A stretch of 64,000 nucleotides of DNA, from positions 1 to 64,000 of the forward strand of contig MPNH01000012.1 in NCBI GenBank assembly GCA_002238925.1, in the 5' to 3' direction. Each line of letters begins with the position of its first letter. Position 1 is the stretch's first letter. Origin of the DNA: Spirochaetaceae bacterium bin103 (GTDB taxonomy: Bacteria; Spirochaetota; Spirochaetia; SZUA-6; Bin103). A program made the position numbers and the translations under genes. Shown one piece after another: positions 46,695 to 56,526 of this stretch. The notes under the pieces were generated by a model. The model saw nothing but the letters and a program-made list of their open reading frames with translations. It made no database searches and was not told the origin of the DNA.

Positions 46695-48207
46695 TCAGTC
46701 GTTCTGATCGGCCTTCGCCGCTTTCGCCGCTTCGATCCGGTTGCCGATCCTCGCCCACTCGTTGTACAGCGCCTCGGTGACCTCGCCGAACCCGACCGGG
46801 AAGCTGCCCGCCTCCGTGTCGAGCGGAATCTCCTCCACCGCCGAGCCACCGCCGTCCGCATCGGCCTTGAACAACCACGCGCCGACCTGATCCGGGGCGA
46901 GCGCCACATCCGCCCCTGAGATCCCTGCACGCTGCTCTTCCGACAGCTCCGACAGACGAACGACGTTGGCAAGCGCTTCCAGGATCCACTCGCTGTGCGT
47001 GGTCAACAGGACACGGACGCCCGAATGCACCAGCCGCGCCAGTTCCCGTGCGAACGTGGCCTGCAGGGCCGGATGCAGGTGCGACTCCGGCTCTTCGATG
47101 ATCAGCAGATCGCCCGGTTCCACGAGGTAGCGCAGATAAAGCACCACCGGAGCTAGCTCCGACACCATCGATGATGCCCGTGCGAGCGGCAAATCCGTGT
47201 TCCACTTGTCCGGACGATACGCGAAAGACGGGACTTGACCGGTGGACCGATAAAGACGAATCGCGCCGGCCAGCAGGTTCTTCTCCAGCAAGCCGGAGAC
47301 CTCATGAGATCCACCAGGGTTCACGTGGCTCATCATTGTGGTCAGACCGCTTACAAAGTCTGCCAAGACACCGCTCAGCAACGGATTATCGCGGAACTGT
47401 AGTGGTCCCCCGGAGGTCGCGCTCTGGAATAGGGAGCTGACCAACCAACGATGATTGTCCATCACATTACTGCGGTCCGCAGGAAGGTAGCATGCGTGAC
47501 AATCCAGGGGACCTGCTACAGCCTCGGCCAAGCCGTCCACGAGCAAGCTTCGCAACAACGGGACTTCGTCGAACTTGGCTGGCCCTGGGCGGTACCTATC
47601 GCCTATAACGGAGTTTCGAAACCGTGGGAGATCGCGGGTCCCTCCCGACATCTCCACGCCCGCCGATCCAAGGTGGATACTATACCGGTGCTGTTCATTC
47701 CCGGCTGAGTTCGAGATGTGCAGTGAAATCGCGGAGTTGACCTCGGAACTCCCCAGCCGGACCAATTCGGTCAAGCGCGCCGACGCCAAAACAACGGCGC
47801 ACTTCCTGCTCTAGGCGCCCTCCCGCAACATGCCAAAACGCGCGGCGAATGACTGCTACCAAGTCTTCGGGCAGTGCGGCCGGTTCGCCCTCGTCGACCG
47901 TGGACCACCAATCTAAGAATCGGCGCGAAAAATCAGTACTGCCATGCAATGACATTGCCATCTCATCCGCTACCCAGAACCAACGTTCAGATCGGAGCCG
48001 CGTACGTGGATCGGGGGCGCGAAGGTGAAGTTGGTGCAACGCGTACACGAGCATTGCCAAGTAGGACTTCCCGGTGTTGCTTGGTCCGGCGAACACGGTC
48101 AGCGGACGCATGTCAACGGTCGCGTGTCGGATCGGTCCGAAGTCGGCGACCTCAATACGGTAGTTGCCTGCGCCGCCCGCGACAGTACCGACGCCGCTCA
48201 TCGACAA
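46695..48207 (-). pseudogene. AAA15-type (OLD/DUF3696-like) ATPase, single frameshift
   Basis: The N-terminal part (48207 to about 47720) has Walker A GPSNTGKSY; the C-terminal part (about 47789 to 46695) has LLIIEEPESHLHPALQ (ABC-like Walker B and D-loop) and LLTTHSEWILEALA (H-loop). The parts are in two frames joined near 47740-47790, where one extra base separates CFGVGALD from RLTELVRLGSS. Otherwise a complete AAA ATPase of about 500 residues of the type that senses phage in split OLD-like systems. It is followed by a small PD-(D/E)xK gene, also broken. Confidence 0.65.
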
Positions 48208-48464
48208 CGCCGATCGGTGCCGCCCATAGGCACGGCATCAGTGATCGATTGGCTGTATTTGAAGATGCAAAGCCAACCGCTATGTGGCGCCAGCAGGAGC
48301 ATGTGTGCCATCTGAATGGGCAACCTACCCCGAACTACAGCGTGAGTCCAGATTCCTGGTGGCTTGGCCGCGCAGTCGACTGACGAGGCCGAGGCCTCGG
48401 CAAGCATGACGGTCACCCGAGTGCGCCGAGGGCGGTGCCGGCATAGTCCGCGACGTCGTTTCAC
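48208..48464. other. Intergenic region, no gene seen
   Basis: About 255 bp between the broken ATPase and the proline iminopeptidase fragment. No coding sequence that I can support. Confidence 0.4.
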
Positions 48465-48773
48465 CTACGGACGCGACGCGGCATACCGGTTGGTGGCGGC
48501 AATCAGTTGCCCGGTGATCGCATCGTCGACGTGTCCGGAGTCGTCCACGACCACCAACTCGGCGCGTGGCCATGCGCGATGGAGCGTCCAGGCGTTGGCG
48601 ATCGGCGCCTGGAAGTCGAAGCGGCCGTTCACCAGCGTCCCAGGGCCGCCGTGCACGACGACCGCTGGCTTGCCGTGCGGATTGCCGCAGGCCTCCCAGT
48701 ACACAAGGTTGCCGTCGCCCACGGCCAGCATTCCGTGCTCGTACGGTTCGATTGCCGGAAAGATTCCCGTCAT
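48465..48773 (-). pseudogene. Proline iminopeptidase with large internal deletion
   Basis: 102 residues. The first 45 match the Pip N-terminus (EPYEHGMLAVGDGN, YWEACGNPHGKPAVVVHGGPG); the rest matches its C-terminus (NGRFDFQAPIANAW, HRAWPRAELVVVDDSGH). The roughly 200 residues between, including the GGSWGS nucleophile loop, are gone, and the join is in frame. No active peptidase can be made. The join may be a recombination scar. Confidence 0.7.
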
Positions 48774-48956
48774 GCCGGGCCGCGCCCCGCAATGGCTATT
48801 GCGTTCTTCATGCTTGTCTCATGATAGCTTACGCACGACTCCTGGACCGGACGGACGTGCGTGCGCGGCGGCCTGTTCGACAGCTTGCGCGCGCTCGACC
48901 CCGCTCGACCCCGTTCAACGGTTTCGCGCGGCCGCCGCGCGCGGTACTATAGGCCG

Positions 48957-50504
48957 GTGGCAAGACGCAGACTGCCGACCGGCTTGCAGACCTTTCGCGA
49001 GGTGCGTGAGAAGAACTGCTACTATGTGGACAAGACAGCCTATATCGAGCGATTGGTCGACAGCGGCAAGCACTACTTCCTGTCGCGTCCTCGCCGGTTT
49101 GGCAAGAGCCTGCTTCTGGACACGATCAAGGAACTGTTCGAGGGCAATGAGCCCCTGTTCGAAGGGCTCCACGTCCACGACGGCTGGAACTGGTCACAGC
49201 GCCACGCAGTGGTGCGGCTGGACTTCGGCGGCGGCAGCTTCGCAGAGCCTCGGCTACTGGAAGCCAACGTCATGGAGCAACTCGCCGCCGCCGAACGACG
49301 GCTGGGAGTGGCGCCCGACTACCTGACGGCGCCCGGACGCTTTGCGTACCTGCTGGAAGCGCTGCACCGGCAGACGGGGCAAACGGTCGTGGTGCTGGTC
49401 GACGAGTACGACAAGCCGATCCTGGACACGCTGAGCACGCCGGAAGTTGCCCTTGCCAACCGCGACTACCTGCGCAGCCTGTATGGCATGATCAAGTCGA
49501 ACGACGCTCACGTCCGGTTCACGTTCCTCACCGGAGTAAGCAAGTTCAGCAAGGTGAGCATCTTCTCCGACCTGAACAACCTCACCGACATCACGCTCGA
49601 TCGCCGCTACTCGGCGATCTGCGGATACACCGAGCGCGACCTGGACAACGTGTTCGCCCCGGAGCTGCCCGGTCTTGACCGGCGCCGGGTGCGCGAGTGG
49701 TACGACGGCTACCGATGGCGTGGCGAGGAGCGGGTATACAACCCGTTCGACGTGCTGTTGCTGTTCGACAGCCGCGAGTTCAAAGCGCACTGGTTCGAAA
49801 CCGGCACGCCCTCGTTTCTGTTGAATACCCTTTTCGAACGCCGAGTCTCGTCGGTGTCGCTCAGCGAAATGCTCGGTACCGAGGAACTGCTGTCGGCGTT
49901 CGACGTAAACCGGATCGGCACCGAGGCGCTGCTGTTCCAGACCGGCTACCTCACGCTCCAATCGGAGGAAGAAGTAGGCGGCGAGACGGTATACCGGTTG
50001 GCATATCCGAATCGCGAAGTCCGGCAGAGTCTGAACCGCAGCCTGCTGACCTACCTGGCACAAGACGCGGCCGAGCCGGCGAAGAACCGCATCCGTCTGT
50101 CGCGCCTGCTGGCGGCCGGAGACACCGCCAGCATGAAGGGATTGTTCCACGCCTTCTTCGCCAGCATCCCGTATCAATGGTGCACCAGCAACGACATCGC
50201 CGATTACGAAGGCTTCTACGCCAGCGTGTTCTACTCTTACTTCGCCGCCCTCGGCTACGACATCGCGGTGGAGGAGTCGACCAGCCACGGACGCCTGGAC
50301 ATGGCCGTGCGCGCCGCCGGGCGCGTCTATCTGTTCGAATTCAAGGTGGCTGAGATGTCCCCGCCAGGCTCCGCCCTCACCCAGCTCCACGAGCGCCGCT
50401 ACGCCGACAAGTATCGCGCCACGGGCGAACCGATCCACTTGGTCGGCGTCGAGTTCAGCCGCGCCTCGCGCAACATCATCGCCTTCGAAACCGCCGACGC
50501 CTGA
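48957..50504 (+). CDS. AAA-ATPase-like / PD-(D/E)XK nuclease family protein (DUF1703 type)
   Basis: 515 residues. N-terminal AAA-ATPase_like part with RRFGKSLLLDTI (Walker A) and VVLVDEYDKPIL (Walker B); C-terminal nuclease part with GRLDMAV and YLFEFKV (the D and ExK of PD-(D/E)XK). The GTG 48957 comes six bases after a TACTAT -10 box, so the message may be leaderless; a longer frame upstream is open. The family is common in anaerobes and spirochaetes, often in many copies; role unknown, perhaps mobile or defensive. Confidence 0.82.
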   Translation: MARRRLPTGLQTFREVREKNCYYVDKTAYIERLVDSGKHYFLSRPRRFGKSLLLDTIKELFEGNEPLFEGLHVHDGWNWSQRHAVVRLDFGGGSFAEPRLLEANVMEQLAAAERRLGVAPDYLTAPGRFAYLLEALHRQTGQTVVVLVDEYDKPILDTLSTPEVALANRDYLRSLYGMIKSNDAHVRFTFLTGVSKFSKVSIFSDLNNLTDITLDRRYSAICGYTERDLDNVFAPELPGLDRRRVREWYDGYRWRGEERVYNPFDVLLLFDSREFKAHWFETGTPSFLLNTLFERRVSSVSLSEMLGTEELLSAFDVNRIGTEALLFQTGYLTLQSEEEVGGETVYRLAYPNREVRQSLNRSLLTYLAQDAAEPAKNRIRLSRLLAAGDTASMKGLFHAFFASIPYQWCTSNDIADYEGFYASVFYSYFAALGYDIAVEESTSHGRLDMAVRAAGRVYLFEFKVAEMSPPGSALTQLHERRYADKYRATGEPIHLVGVEFSRASRNIIAFETADA

Positions 50505-50620
50505 GCCGCCGCCACCCACGTCCGTTGCCAAAGGGGACACAATATTCCATGTTGGCGGTGTGAGGGACCGGCTCCAGGCTTGGGAGAGCAAGGCGCGACG
50601 CAGGCCAGACGCAGGGCGGC

Positions 50621-51541
50621 ATGGTTGAATTGATTCGGCGGCTCAGCGCGCCGCTGGCCGCGCGGCCGGTTGCGGGTGCGCTGCCGCGCCTGGGGCCGCT
50701 CGGCGGCGTGCGCGGGGTGCTGTTTGACGTCTACGGCACGCTGCTGATCTCCGCGGCCGGCGACATCGGCGCCGGTAGCGCGTCGCGGGAGGTCCGGCGC
50801 ACGGCCATGGCGGCTGCCCTGCGCGACGCCGGGATTGCGGACGCCGGGACTGCGGCGGGGGCGGCGCACGACGCCTCCCGCCTGGTCCCCGCGCTGGAGG
50901 CGGCAATCCGCGCGCAGCACGCAGCCATTCAGGAGCGGGGGCTGGAGTACCCGGAGGTGGAGTTGCGGGAACTGTGGCGGCGCCTGCTGCCGGGGGCCGG
51001 GACGGCCGCGGTGGAGCGCGCCGCGGTGAGCTACGAGTGCCGCGTCAACCCGGTGTGGCCGATGCCGGGCGCCGCCGCCGCGGTGGCCGCGCTGCAGGCG
51101 CGCGTGCCAATAGGCATCGTCTCCAACGCGCAGTTCTTCACCCCGCCGGTGCTCGCCGCGCTGCTGCCGGAGCTGCGCATAGACCCGCGGCTGGCGGTGT
51201 GGTCGTACGCCGAGCGGGAGGCGAAACCGTCGCCGCGGCTGTTCGCGGCCGCCGCCGCGCGCATGGCCCACCACTGCCGCCTTAGTCCGCGCGAGGTCGT
51301 GATGGTCGGCAACGACATGCGCAACGACCTGCTCGGCGCCCACTCGGCGGGGCTGCGTACCGCCCTGTTCGCCGGCGACGCGCGCTCCCTGCGCCTGCGC
51401 CGCGACGACCCGCGCTGCGCCGCCGTGCATCCCGACCTGGTGCTCACCCACCTGTCGCAGCTGCCCGGCGCCCTGCGCCGCGGCAACACGCACGTTGCAG
51501 ACGCCCGGCGAACCGGCGCAGGGCGCCGAAGCACCGGGTAG
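50621..51541 (+). CDS. HAD superfamily hydrolase
   Basis: 306 residues. The nucleophile motif is FDVYGTLL (Asp36); the second residue after Asp is Tyr rather than Asp, as in haloacid dehalogenase-type members. MVGNDMRNDLLGAHSAG is motif III/IV. Substrate not predicted. Its 3' end runs close to or overlaps alr, depending on the start chosen for alr. Confidence 0.82.
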   Translation: MVELIRRLSAPLAARPVAGALPRLGPLGGVRGVLFDVYGTLLISAAGDIGAGSASREVRRTAMAAALRDAGIADAGTAAGAAHDASRLVPALEAAIRAQHAAIQERGLEYPEVELRELWRRLLPGAGTAAVERAAVSYECRVNPVWPMPGAAAAVAALQARVPIGIVSNAQFFTPPVLAALLPELRIDPRLAVWSYAEREAKPSPRLFAAAAARMAHHCRLSPREVVMVGNDMRNDLLGAHSAGLRTALFAGDARSLRLRRDDPRCAAVHPDLVLTHLSQLPGALRRGNTHVADARRTGAGRRSTG

Positions 51542-51557
51542 GAGCGCCGCCGCAGCC

Positions 51558-52721
51558 GTGCGAGCCACCCGCGCCACTATCGACTTGGCCCGCTTGCGCA
51601 CCAACCTGGCGGCGGTGGGCGCCCACCTGCGCGCCGCCCGCAACCCCGCGCAGCCGGCGCCGCGCATCTGCCTGGCGGTCAAGGCCAACGCGTACGGACA
51701 CGGCGCCGTACCGGTAGCGCGCGCCGCCCTGCAGGCGGGCGTCAGCGTGTTCGGTGTGGCGACCGTCGGCGAGGGCGTGGAACTCCGCGAGGCGGGCATC
51801 AAGGAGCCGATCCTGCTGTTCGGCCTGCCGCTGCCGGAGGAGGCGCCCGCCATCGCGTCGGCAGGGCTCACGCCGTTGTGCAGCGACGCCGCCCTCGGGC
51901 GCGATCTGGCGCGCGCCGCGGCGGCGGCGGGGCGCACCGTGGAAGTGCACCTGAAGATCGACACCGGCATGGAGCGCATCGGCTGCCGCCCGCGGGAGGC
52001 CGCCGCCATCGCCGAACAACTGCGCGGCCTGACCGGCCTGCGCCTGACCGGGCTGTGTACCCACTTCGCCCGTTCCAGCGAGGTGGACCAGGAATACTCG
52101 CGCGCGCAGCTCGCCGCCTTCCACGACGCCATTGCCGCCATCCCCGACCGCGACCGGCTGCTGCTGCACACCGCCAACTCGGGCGCCATCGTCGGGTTGC
52201 CGGAATCGCACCTGGACATGGTGCGCCTGGGAGTAATCGCCTACGGGTACTACCCGGGCGGCGACCTGCCGCGCCCCATCGCGGTGCAACCGGTCATGGA
52301 GCTGGCCACGCACCTCGTTTACCTCAAACGTGTGCCCGCCGGCACCGGCATCTCCTACGGCCACACCCACCGCACTGCCGCCGACACCGTGATCGCCACC
52401 CTGCCCGCCGGCTACGCCGACGGCTACCCGCGGCTCCTGTCCAACCGCTCCAAGGTGCTGATCCGCGGCCGCCGCTTTCCGGTGGTGGGCCGCATCTGCA
52501 TGGACCAGTGCCTGGTCGACCTGGGCCCGCGCCCCGACGCCGACCGCTACGACCGCGCCGTCCTGTTCGGCCCCGACCCGGCCGGCCCCGACGCCGCCGC
52601 GCTCGCCGCCATCATCGGCACCATCCCCTACGAAATCACCAGCGCCATCTCCGCCCGCGTCCCCCGCATCTACCGAGGTGAGAAATCAATAAACCACACA
52701 CTAACTTGCAACTTGCGCTGA
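51558..52721 (+). CDS. alr: Alanine racemase
   Basis: About 387 residues. PLP-lysine in AVKANAYGHG (Lys42) and the catalytic Tyr in GISYGHTH (near 268). Makes D-alanine for peptidoglycan. I prefer the GTG at 51558 because it gives VRATRATIDLARLRTNL, typical of the family start; a TTG at 51495 would overlap the HAD gene. Confidence 0.92.
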   Translation: MRATRATIDLARLRTNLAAVGAHLRAARNPAQPAPRICLAVKANAYGHGAVPVARAALQAGVSVFGVATVGEGVELREAGIKEPILLFGLPLPEEAPAIASAGLTPLCSDAALGRDLARAAAAAGRTVEVHLKIDTGMERIGCRPREAAAIAEQLRGLTGLRLTGLCTHFARSSEVDQEYSRAQLAAFHDAIAAIPDRDRLLLHTANSGAIVGLPESHLDMVRLGVIAYGYYPGGDLPRPIAVQPVMELATHLVYLKRVPAGTGISYGHTHRTAADTVIATLPAGYADGYPRLLSNRSKVLIRGRRFPVVGRICMDQCLVDLGPRPDADRYDRAVLFGPDPAGPDAAALAAIIGTIPYEITSAISARVPRIYRGEKSINHTLTCNLR

Positions 52722-52741
52722 TTTCCCGCGATTATTGAGGG

Positions 52742-54088
52742 ATGAGCGAGGCATCCATTCAATCTCGACCCAATAGCACGATGCTGTCCTTTACTGCCGA
52801 GAATGTTCGCTCCTACTCGGGCGAAGTCCATCTATCGCTCCTGGGAACGAGACTTGCAAGCCCCGGTGTGGTGCGCGACCTGGAGATTGCGGGATCCCTC
52901 ACGCCCGTGAAGGTGCTACCGGTCGCGGGCGTGTTCGGGGCCAACGCCTCGGGCAAGTCGACCTTGCTGCGGGCCATGGCTGACATGCGTGACGTTGTGC
53001 TCAATTCGTTCCGCCGCGGAGACTCGGAAGCACGGATAGAGCGCTACCCGTTTCTTCTCGGGGGGACCGAGAAGCATCCATCCCGCTTCGCCATCGAGCT
53101 GGTGCTCGGTGGCGTACGCTGGCAATACGGTTATGCAGTCGACGACTCCCACGTCCTGGAAGAGTATGCCTACCACTTTCCGAGAGGACGACAGGCTCTC
53201 GTGTTCCGTCGAGACCGAGCCACCGGAGTGATCAGCTTCGGGCCCCCGTTCCGCTCAGCGAGACGTACCCTCGCCCCGCTAATGCGGAACAACACGCTCT
53301 TGTTGTCGGTCGCCGGAGCCGCGGACGACAAGCTGATTGGCCCTCTGTTCGCTTGGTTTCGCAGAAATCTCGCACTCATGGAGCCGTCCAACCGTGCCCC
53401 GCGCATTGCGGCGACCGCCAGCCTCGTTCAGTCTTCAGAGACCCGTAGCCGAGTCATTGCTCTCCTCAAGGCAGCGGATCTCGGCATCTCGGGCCTGGAA
53501 CGATTCCAACCCGAACTTGAGCCCGGAGAGGCCGAGCGCATCCGGCGCGCGATGGGCATACTCATGAACGATGAGGATGCGGCATCCGACATCGACGTGG
53601 AACAGATCAAAGGCGTACTGATTCGACTGCACCACATGGGACGCCACGGGCCGATAGCGATCGAGCCGGATCAGGAGTCTCAGGGAACACAGGTGTGGCT
53701 GGGCATGGTCGGCCCCGTCCTGGGCGCGCTGTCTGTTGGCGACGCGATCCTGGCGGATGAACTGGACACTAGCCTTCACCCCCACCTGGTGCAGGAGATC
53801 GTCTCGCTATTTCGGGATCGAGAAACCAACCCCCATTGTGCCCAGCTGATTTTCAACGCTCACGACACCTCCATCCTCGGAAACGGCAGCCGGCGAACGC
53901 TCGGGCGCGACCAAGTCTGGTTCACCGAAAAGGATGTAAGCGGCTCGACATCGCTATACCCACTGTCCGACTTCCGCCCCAAGAACGATGAAGCGGTCGA
54001 GCGGCGCTATCTGCAAGGGCGATACGGAGGAACCCCGGTGCTCGACACGGCCGGGTTCCGAAGAGCGGTGGAGCAAGCTCGGAAGTGA
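52742..54088 (+). CDS. rloA: RloA-like AAA ATPase (abortive infection, AbiL-type)
   Basis: 448 residues. Walker A GANASGKS (66-73), the late Walker B region ILADELDTSLHPHL and FNAHDTSIL (H-loop). Matches the RloA half of the RloAB pair, an AAA15 ATPase. The next gene, rloB, begins at a GTG that overlaps this stop. ATG 52742 or the internal ATG 52781 could be the start; neither has a clear ribosome site. A defence role is expected from the family. Confidence 0.8.
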   Translation: MSEASIQSRPNSTMLSFTAENVRSYSGEVHLSLLGTRLASPGVVRDLEIAGSLTPVKVLPVAGVFGANASGKSTLLRAMADMRDVVLNSFRRGDSEARIERYPFLLGGTEKHPSRFAIELVLGGVRWQYGYAVDDSHVLEEYAYHFPRGRQALVFRRDRATGVISFGPPFRSARRTLAPLMRNNTLLLSVAGAADDKLIGPLFAWFRRNLALMEPSNRAPRIAATASLVQSSETRSRVIALLKAADLGISGLERFQPELEPGEAERIRRAMGILMNDEDAASDIDVEQIKGVLIRLHHMGRHGPIAIEPDQESQGTQVWLGMVGPVLGALSVGDAILADELDTSLHPHLVQEIVSLFRDRETNPHCAQLIFNAHDTSILGNGSRRTLGRDQVWFTEKDVSGSTSLYPLSDFRPKNDEAVERRYLQGRYGGTPVLDTAGFRRAVEQARK

Positions 54089-54738
54089 GACAACCATCCA
54101 GACAGCATCCGCGGCGAAGAGGCACCTTTCGCAGACCGTTACGCGTGATCCGCGTACTCTCGGAGGGCAAGGTCACGGAGCCTGGCTATCTGAACCTGTG
54201 GGCACGCCTCAATCGACACAACGTGCGCCTCGATGTCAACGACAGGGGAATGACACCGGACGCCCTGGTCCGTCGCGCGAAGCAGCATATGAAGCGGAAC
54301 CTGCGATCAAGACCTTCAGAGCGAGAGTTCGATGAGATCTGGTGCGTGTTTGACGTGGACCAGCACGCCAACCTTGCACAGGCCATCGACGATGCTCGAC
54401 AGAGTGAGATCAATATCGCGATCTCGAATCCCTGCTTCGAGCTTTGGCTGGTGCTGCATCGGGAAGAGCAGACCGCCCACGTCGACCGCCATGACATCCA
54501 ACAGCGCTCGGACGAACTCCAACTCACTGCCAACAAGCACGTGCTGCCCGCGGCCGAGCCGATCCTGGTTGATGGCGTGGAGAATGCGAAGCAGCGCGCC
54601 AGAGCGCTCGACCGCTGGCACGCCGGCAACGGCTCTCCGCGTCGTGAGAACCCGAGCACCGACGTGTGGCGGCTTGTCGATCGGCTACGGGCCGGACTGC
54701 GCGGGTCGACGCCTCGGCAACCCGGCCCGCGGGGTTAG
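54085..54738 (+). CDS. rloB: RloB-like protein (Toprim-like)
   Basis: 217 residues. The segment [11 protein letters not shown] (residues 25-35) holds the acidic Glu and Gly-like pattern of Toprim domains, and VFDVDQH (near 88-94) holds the Dx[12 protein letters not shown] is characteristic of RloB. GTG 54085 overlaps the rloA stop, so both are translated together. Together they form an AbiL/OLD-like split defence system. It ends against ilvC (4-bp tail overlap). Confidence 0.82.
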   Translation: MRQPSRQHPRRRGTFRRPLRVIRVLSEGKVTEPGYLNLWARLNRHNVRLDVNDRGMTPDALVRRAKQHMKRNLRSRPSEREFDEIWCVFDVDQHANLAQAIDDARQSEINIAISNPCFELWLVLHREEQTAHVDRHDIQQRSDELQLTANKHVLPAAEPILVDGVENAKQRARALDRWHAGNGSPRRENPSTDVWRLVDRLRAGLRGSTPRQPGPRG

Positions 54739-55751
54739 TTCTTGGACTTGTCGACCAGGCGTTCCTTGGCGATCCAGGGCATCATGGAGCGCAGCTTGGC
54801 GCCGACTTCCTCGAGCTGGTGGCCGGCATGGTCGGAGCGCATGTTCAGGAAGCCCTGGCGGCCGGAGCGGTTCTCGTCCATCCAGCGGCGCGCGAAGCTG
54901 CCATCCTGGATCTCGGCCAGGATCTTCTTCATCTCGCCCTTGATGCGGTCGTCGATCAGGCGCGCGCCCGATACGTAGTCGCCGTATTCGGCGGTGTCGG
55001 ACACCGAGTAGCGCATCAGCGACATGCCGCCCTCGTAGATCAGGTCGACGATCAGCTTCACCTCGTGGATGGTCTCGAAGTAGGCCATCTCCGGGGCGTA
55101 GCCGGCCTCGATCAGCGTCTCGTAGCCGGCCTGCATCAGGTGGGTCAGGCCGCCGCACAGCACCGATTGCTCGCCGAACAGGTCGGTCTCGGTCTCCTCG
55201 CGAAAATTGGTCTCGATTACCCCGGCGCGCGCGCCGCCGATCGCCGCGGCGTACGCCAGGGCCAGGTTCTTGCCGCTGCCGGAGGCGTCGTTTGCCACCG
55301 CCACCAGGCACGGCACGCCGTAGCCCAGCTCATACTGGCGGCGCACGGTGTGGCCGGGGCCCTTGGGGGCCACCATGGTCACGTCCACGTCGGCTTCCGG
55401 CTCGATCATTCCGAAGTGGATGTTGAAGCCGTGGGCGAACATCAGGTTGTTGCCGGCCGCCAAGCCCGGCTTGATGTCGCGCGCGTAGATTTCCGACTGC
55501 AGATGGTCGGGGACCAGCATCATGATGGCGTCCGCCCAGGCGGCGGCGGCGGCGGTATCCAGCACCGGTATGCCGGTCTCCTTCACCTTGGCCGCGCTGG
55601 CGCTGTCGGGACGCAGCCCCACGGCCACCTCCACGCCCGAGTCGCGCAGATTGTTGGCGTGCGCGAACCCCTGGCTGCCATATCCGATCACCGCCACTTT
55701 CTTGTCGGCAATCCACTGGCGATCGATATCATCCTCGTAATAGACCTGCAT
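54735..55751 (-). CDS. ilvC: Ketol-acid reductoisomerase
   Basis: 338 residues, class I. The NADPH loop IGYGSQG (22-28), then [15 protein letters not shown] and the metal/acid cluster [13 protein letters not shown] are all present. Catalyses the second step of branched-chain amino acid biosynthesis. Strong GGGAGGA ribosome site. No other ilv gene is close by, so it is probably transcribed alone. Confidence 0.95.
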   Translation of the reverse strand: MQVYYEDDIDRQWIADKKVAVIGYGSQGFAHANNLRDSGVEVAVGLRPDSASAAKVKETGIPVLDTAAAAAWADAIMMLVPDHLQSEIYARDIKPGLAAGNNLMFAHGFNIHFGMIEPEADVDVTMVAPKGPGHTVRRQYELGYGVPCLVAVANDASGSGKNLALAYAAAIGGARAGVIETNFREETETDLFGEQSVLCGGLTHLMQAGYETLIEAGYAPEMAYFETIHEVKLIVDLIYEGGMSLMRYSVSDTAEYGDYVSGARLIDDRIKGEMKKILAEIQDGSFARRWMDENRSGRQGFLNMRSDHAGHQLEEVGAKLRSMMPWIAKERLVDKSKN

Positions 55752-55830
55752 GATTCCTCCCGTTTTTCGGTAGCCGGAGCATACCGGGAACGCCCGCCGC
55801 GTGCTATACTACCCACCGTGGGAGTGGACC

Positions 55831-56458
55831 TTGAAAGTCGCTGACATACCGTCGGAGGCAATCGTCGCGGCCATTGAGCGGGCGGTGACAACGGTACGGG
55901 AGAGGGAAGATCCCGTTGAGCTCAAGGAATTCCGCGCACTGTTCAAGAAACACGTACCCTTCAACCTGCGCGGCTACGTAACAGCCTACCTGCTCAAGGA
56001 GTTGGCCGGCTCCGGCGGGCGTCCGGAACGGAGCGGGGACGCGCGGCGCGGCGAACCTCGCCGGCGGCCGCGCCGCGACGGGGGGACCGCAGCGGCCCCG
56101 CCCCGCCGCCGGCCACCCCGCCGCGGCCCCCCCCGCTGCCGCTGCCGAACCACGCCGGGAACGCGGCGCCGAGCAGCGCCGGCGGCCGCGCCGGGACGGC
56201 GAACCGCCCGCACCCGGCCAGCGCCGCCTGTTTGTCAGCATCGGGCGCAACCGGCGCGTCCAGCCGGACGATCTGGCCGAGCTGATCAGCGGCTCGGTGG
56301 CCGTCGAACGATCCGATCTGGGCGAAATCAGAGTCCTCGACAGCTATTCCTTCGTCGAGGTCCCGGAGGCGGTTGCGGAAGACACCATAGCCGCGCTTTC
56401 CGGAACCAGCTTCAAGGGGCGGCGGATCACGGTCGATTTCGCCCGCGCCAGGAACTGA
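55831..56458 (+). CDS. Spirochaete-type DbpA RNA-binding-domain protein, frame broken by 118-bp duplication
   Basis: TTG at 55831 (GGAG six bases upstream; TATACT -10 box at 55804) starts MKVADIPSEAIVAAIER, a segment I recognise from spirochaete DbpA-domain proteins. The RNA-binding domain RLFVSIGRNRRV through SYSFVEVPE to FARARN is in another frame and ends at 56458. Near-identical 24-bp repeats (56060-56083 and 56178-56201) are 118 bp apart; removal of 118 bp joins PRRRPRRDG directly to EPPAPGQRRLFVSIG. The intervening DNA is G/C-only. Next to trmB. Confidence 0.7.
56060..56201 (+). repeat. Direct repeat, offset 118 bp, in DbpA-domain gene
   Basis: Copies at 56060-56083 and 56178-56201 share GCCGGCGGCCGCGCCG and differ at only two of 24 positions. 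Offset 118 is 1 modulo 3, exactly the frame change seen in this gene. Confidence 0.75.
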
Positions 56459-56526
56459 GCACCCCGATCCCGCCGCGCCCCGAGCGCGCGCCGCCGCGCT
56501 GGCCGCCGGCGGGCGGCAGCAACGAG

